A DNA stretch of 64,000 nucleotides, taken from NCBI GenBank assembly GCA_016165875.1, contig JABBOT010000002.1, positions 15,579,125 to 15,643,124 of the forward strand, read 5' to 3'. The DNA comes from Acanthopleura granulata. Lineage: Eukaryota; Mollusca; Polyplacophora; Chitonida; Chitonidae. A program made the position numbers and the translations under genes. Positions 62,199 through 64,000 of the stretch are shown piece by piece. Positions within the stretch are counted from its first letter, which is position 1; each line of letters opens with the position of its first letter. The notes beneath the pieces were generated by a model that was given only the letters and a program-made list of their open reading frames with translations, had not been told where the DNA came from and did no database searches.

Positions 62199-64000
62199 AA
62201 GAGAACCCTGGCTTATTCTATAGATAATTAGTGCACTTTAACTCTTCTGAACCAGACGTTTCAGATAAGGAAAAAAAAACAAATATACGTTTCATTCATT
62301 CGGATTTGTTTGCAAAAAATCTGTAAACATTCTTAGTTACTGATAAAGATTCACGTGTAACAGACTAAGAAGAAAAACGTCTTTTGAATTTCAACCCACT
62401 GAATAATTATTTCATTCAAATGGTACATGGTGGCAAAAATAAGCAATTAATATCAAACATTTGAGCTAATTCAACTGTGACATAATTAAAATAGATACCA
62501 AGTTTTGAGAATCTAAATTTCACTCGATAGGTAGATGGTGCATGGTAGTAAATATTGTGGAATAAAAATCCAAGAATTGAGCCAAATCATTTATGATATA
62601 AAGTTAAAGGAGGTGTCAAGTTATGAGAATATTAAGTATTTTTCATTGTTTTTTTTTCTGTGGGATACGGTAAATGTCTGTGCTTGCGGTTGATACGGTG
62701 TGGTTCTAATATTAGTGACAATAGTAGTTGTGGAAACGTCAAGTATCACGCTGATCACCCGTGATATTGTTGATGATCTCGCTGATACTCCCTTTGGGTG
62801 TTCACCGTTGCCGCAAGCTCTTCTCTTCGGTCTATCTATAGCTTCACAAACAGAACCAACCAGAATCTTGGGTAATGTTATCACGGAGCCTTTTCTTGCT
62901 GATTCTATTCATTGTTTGCTGGTTTCACACAGATATTGTTGTCCATGTTCACAGCTGGTCAACCTGGCGCGTACAATAACACGCAGGGCATTCCTCAACG
63001 AACGGAAGTACACCGAGTATCGCGTTGCCAGATAAACGTCAGTGGTTAGCGTAAAATTAGTGACGTTAGCCAGCCGTCAAAAATAGCTGAGAGAAAACAA
63101 GATGCACGTAAACAGATCAGGGGAGGTGGGGGCCTGGGTCATTGGAACTACCCTGTGGATGCGGCTTGAGAGTTGGGTACTCGTTGTAGGCCTACGTAGA
63201 TGATTATGGTATCGTCTACACTTTCTAAACATGAACTGAGCCATTAACAGCTACAAAGTGGCCGGTGTAAAATAAAGACTACTTCACGTTTTCTTAATTT
63301 CTATTTTTCACTATTAACGCACCATGTGATACCGGTACCACCACACGACAGTCAGGGGCAACAAATACTACTAATCCATATCCAGGCATACACTAAGGGA
63401 CAGTAATTCAACTGAGAATATTACAAGCAGTCTAGTGGTCATCTTGATTTGTTTAGAATCCTCCAAATATCCTACAGTACTGAAATTTTAACATATTGAG
63501 TACTGCACATAAATAACGTTTAATTGCACCTGAATTTAGATAATTTTTTTCTCTAAATTATTGAAAATGGGATTTTACGCATTGCACTTTCGATGTAAAT
63601 GTTACTTTTGTGGATTCATTCTGAGAGGGTTGTACCGGTGCATATATTGCAGATAAGCAACAAGTTATCGAAAGCTCTATTCCATTGTGTGCTGGTGAGT
63701 TAATGGATGCCTCTAAGGCTGGGTGGTTACACTGATGAATGGCTGACAAAAACCAAATGTCTGTCTTCAGGGAATAACTCGACCTGTGGATAGGCGAGGA
63801 AGCTTCTTGTGCTTTCTCAGCGTATGGTCCTTGTTAGAATTTGTTTACACCAATTTGTGATTTTCTTGTAAGTGAGCGGTAACGAAGTTAGGGAAGGAGG
63901 TTTTATATCTTCTTGCTGCGTTCTTCTTGCTTCTTGACTTACGCCAGTAGCACGCAGGTTACTGTGCGTCATAATTGTGGCAGACATAACAGACTCCAAT
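62199..64000. other. Downstream flank, no supported gene
   Basis: Open frames exist at 62700-63035 (plus), 62621-62884 (minus) and 63817-63999 (minus), but none shows a recognisable domain or clear splice context. The last could be part of a gene running off the window edge, which I cannot show. Confidence 0.45.

Noticed and set aside
62700..63035. A 111-codon plus-strand frame with a hydrophobic start, and an 87-codon frame on the opposite strand
   Set aside because: Neither has a known motif. The two frames overlap, so at most one could be real and neither can be preferred.

Overview
This is eukaryotic, AT-rich, intron-bearing nuclear DNA, most likely from a marine lophotrochozoan and probably a mollusc. 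The placement rests on animal gene families with many GT-AG introns and on a dispersed tRNA-derived SINE (tail ending in an AATAAATAAAT run) of a kind I remember from molluscan genomes. The phylum is an inference and no species is claimed. All exon coordinates were read by eye from splice sites, reading phase and similarity to remembered families.

Three protein-coding genes are well supported. (1) PYROXD1, minus strand, 20843 to 10516: 14 exons, 487 codons, all phases consistent. (2) A class A GPCR, minus strand, 27475 to 26378, essentially one coding exon. (3) An EML/EMAP-family microtubule-associated protein, plus strand, 43538 to 61997: 28 exons, 1425 codons. It has a basic N-terminal region, an EF-hand region, then the HELP motif and WD propellers. 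A fourth, speculative locus is a 45-codon secreted Cys-rich peptide ORF at 21652-21789, with a TATA-like box upstream and AATAAA downstream.

Layout: 1-10515 is gene-poor with SINE remnants. 10516-20843 is PYROXD1, with a 3.9-kb minisatellite in intron 6. 20873-26377 is mostly empty apart from the peptide ORF and SINEs. 26378-27475 is the GPCR. 27485-43537 is gene-poor, with a 152-bp hairpin and fragments of an unclassified repeat. 43538-61997 is the EML gene, with SINEs in its introns. 62199-64000 shows no gene I can support. The three genes share no evident pathway.

The most unusual structure is the array in PYROXD1 intron 6. About 37 tandem copies of a roughly 100-bp unit lie directly upstream of exon 7. 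Each unit contains the end of the intron, the 3' splice acceptor and the first ~54 nt of exon 7. Each therefore recreates an authentic-looking acceptor followed by GTATGAG, which also resembles a 5' splice site. A milder version of the same process is seen in the EML gene, where the 3' end of exon 4 has four decayed copies in the following intron and the end of exon 5 has one.
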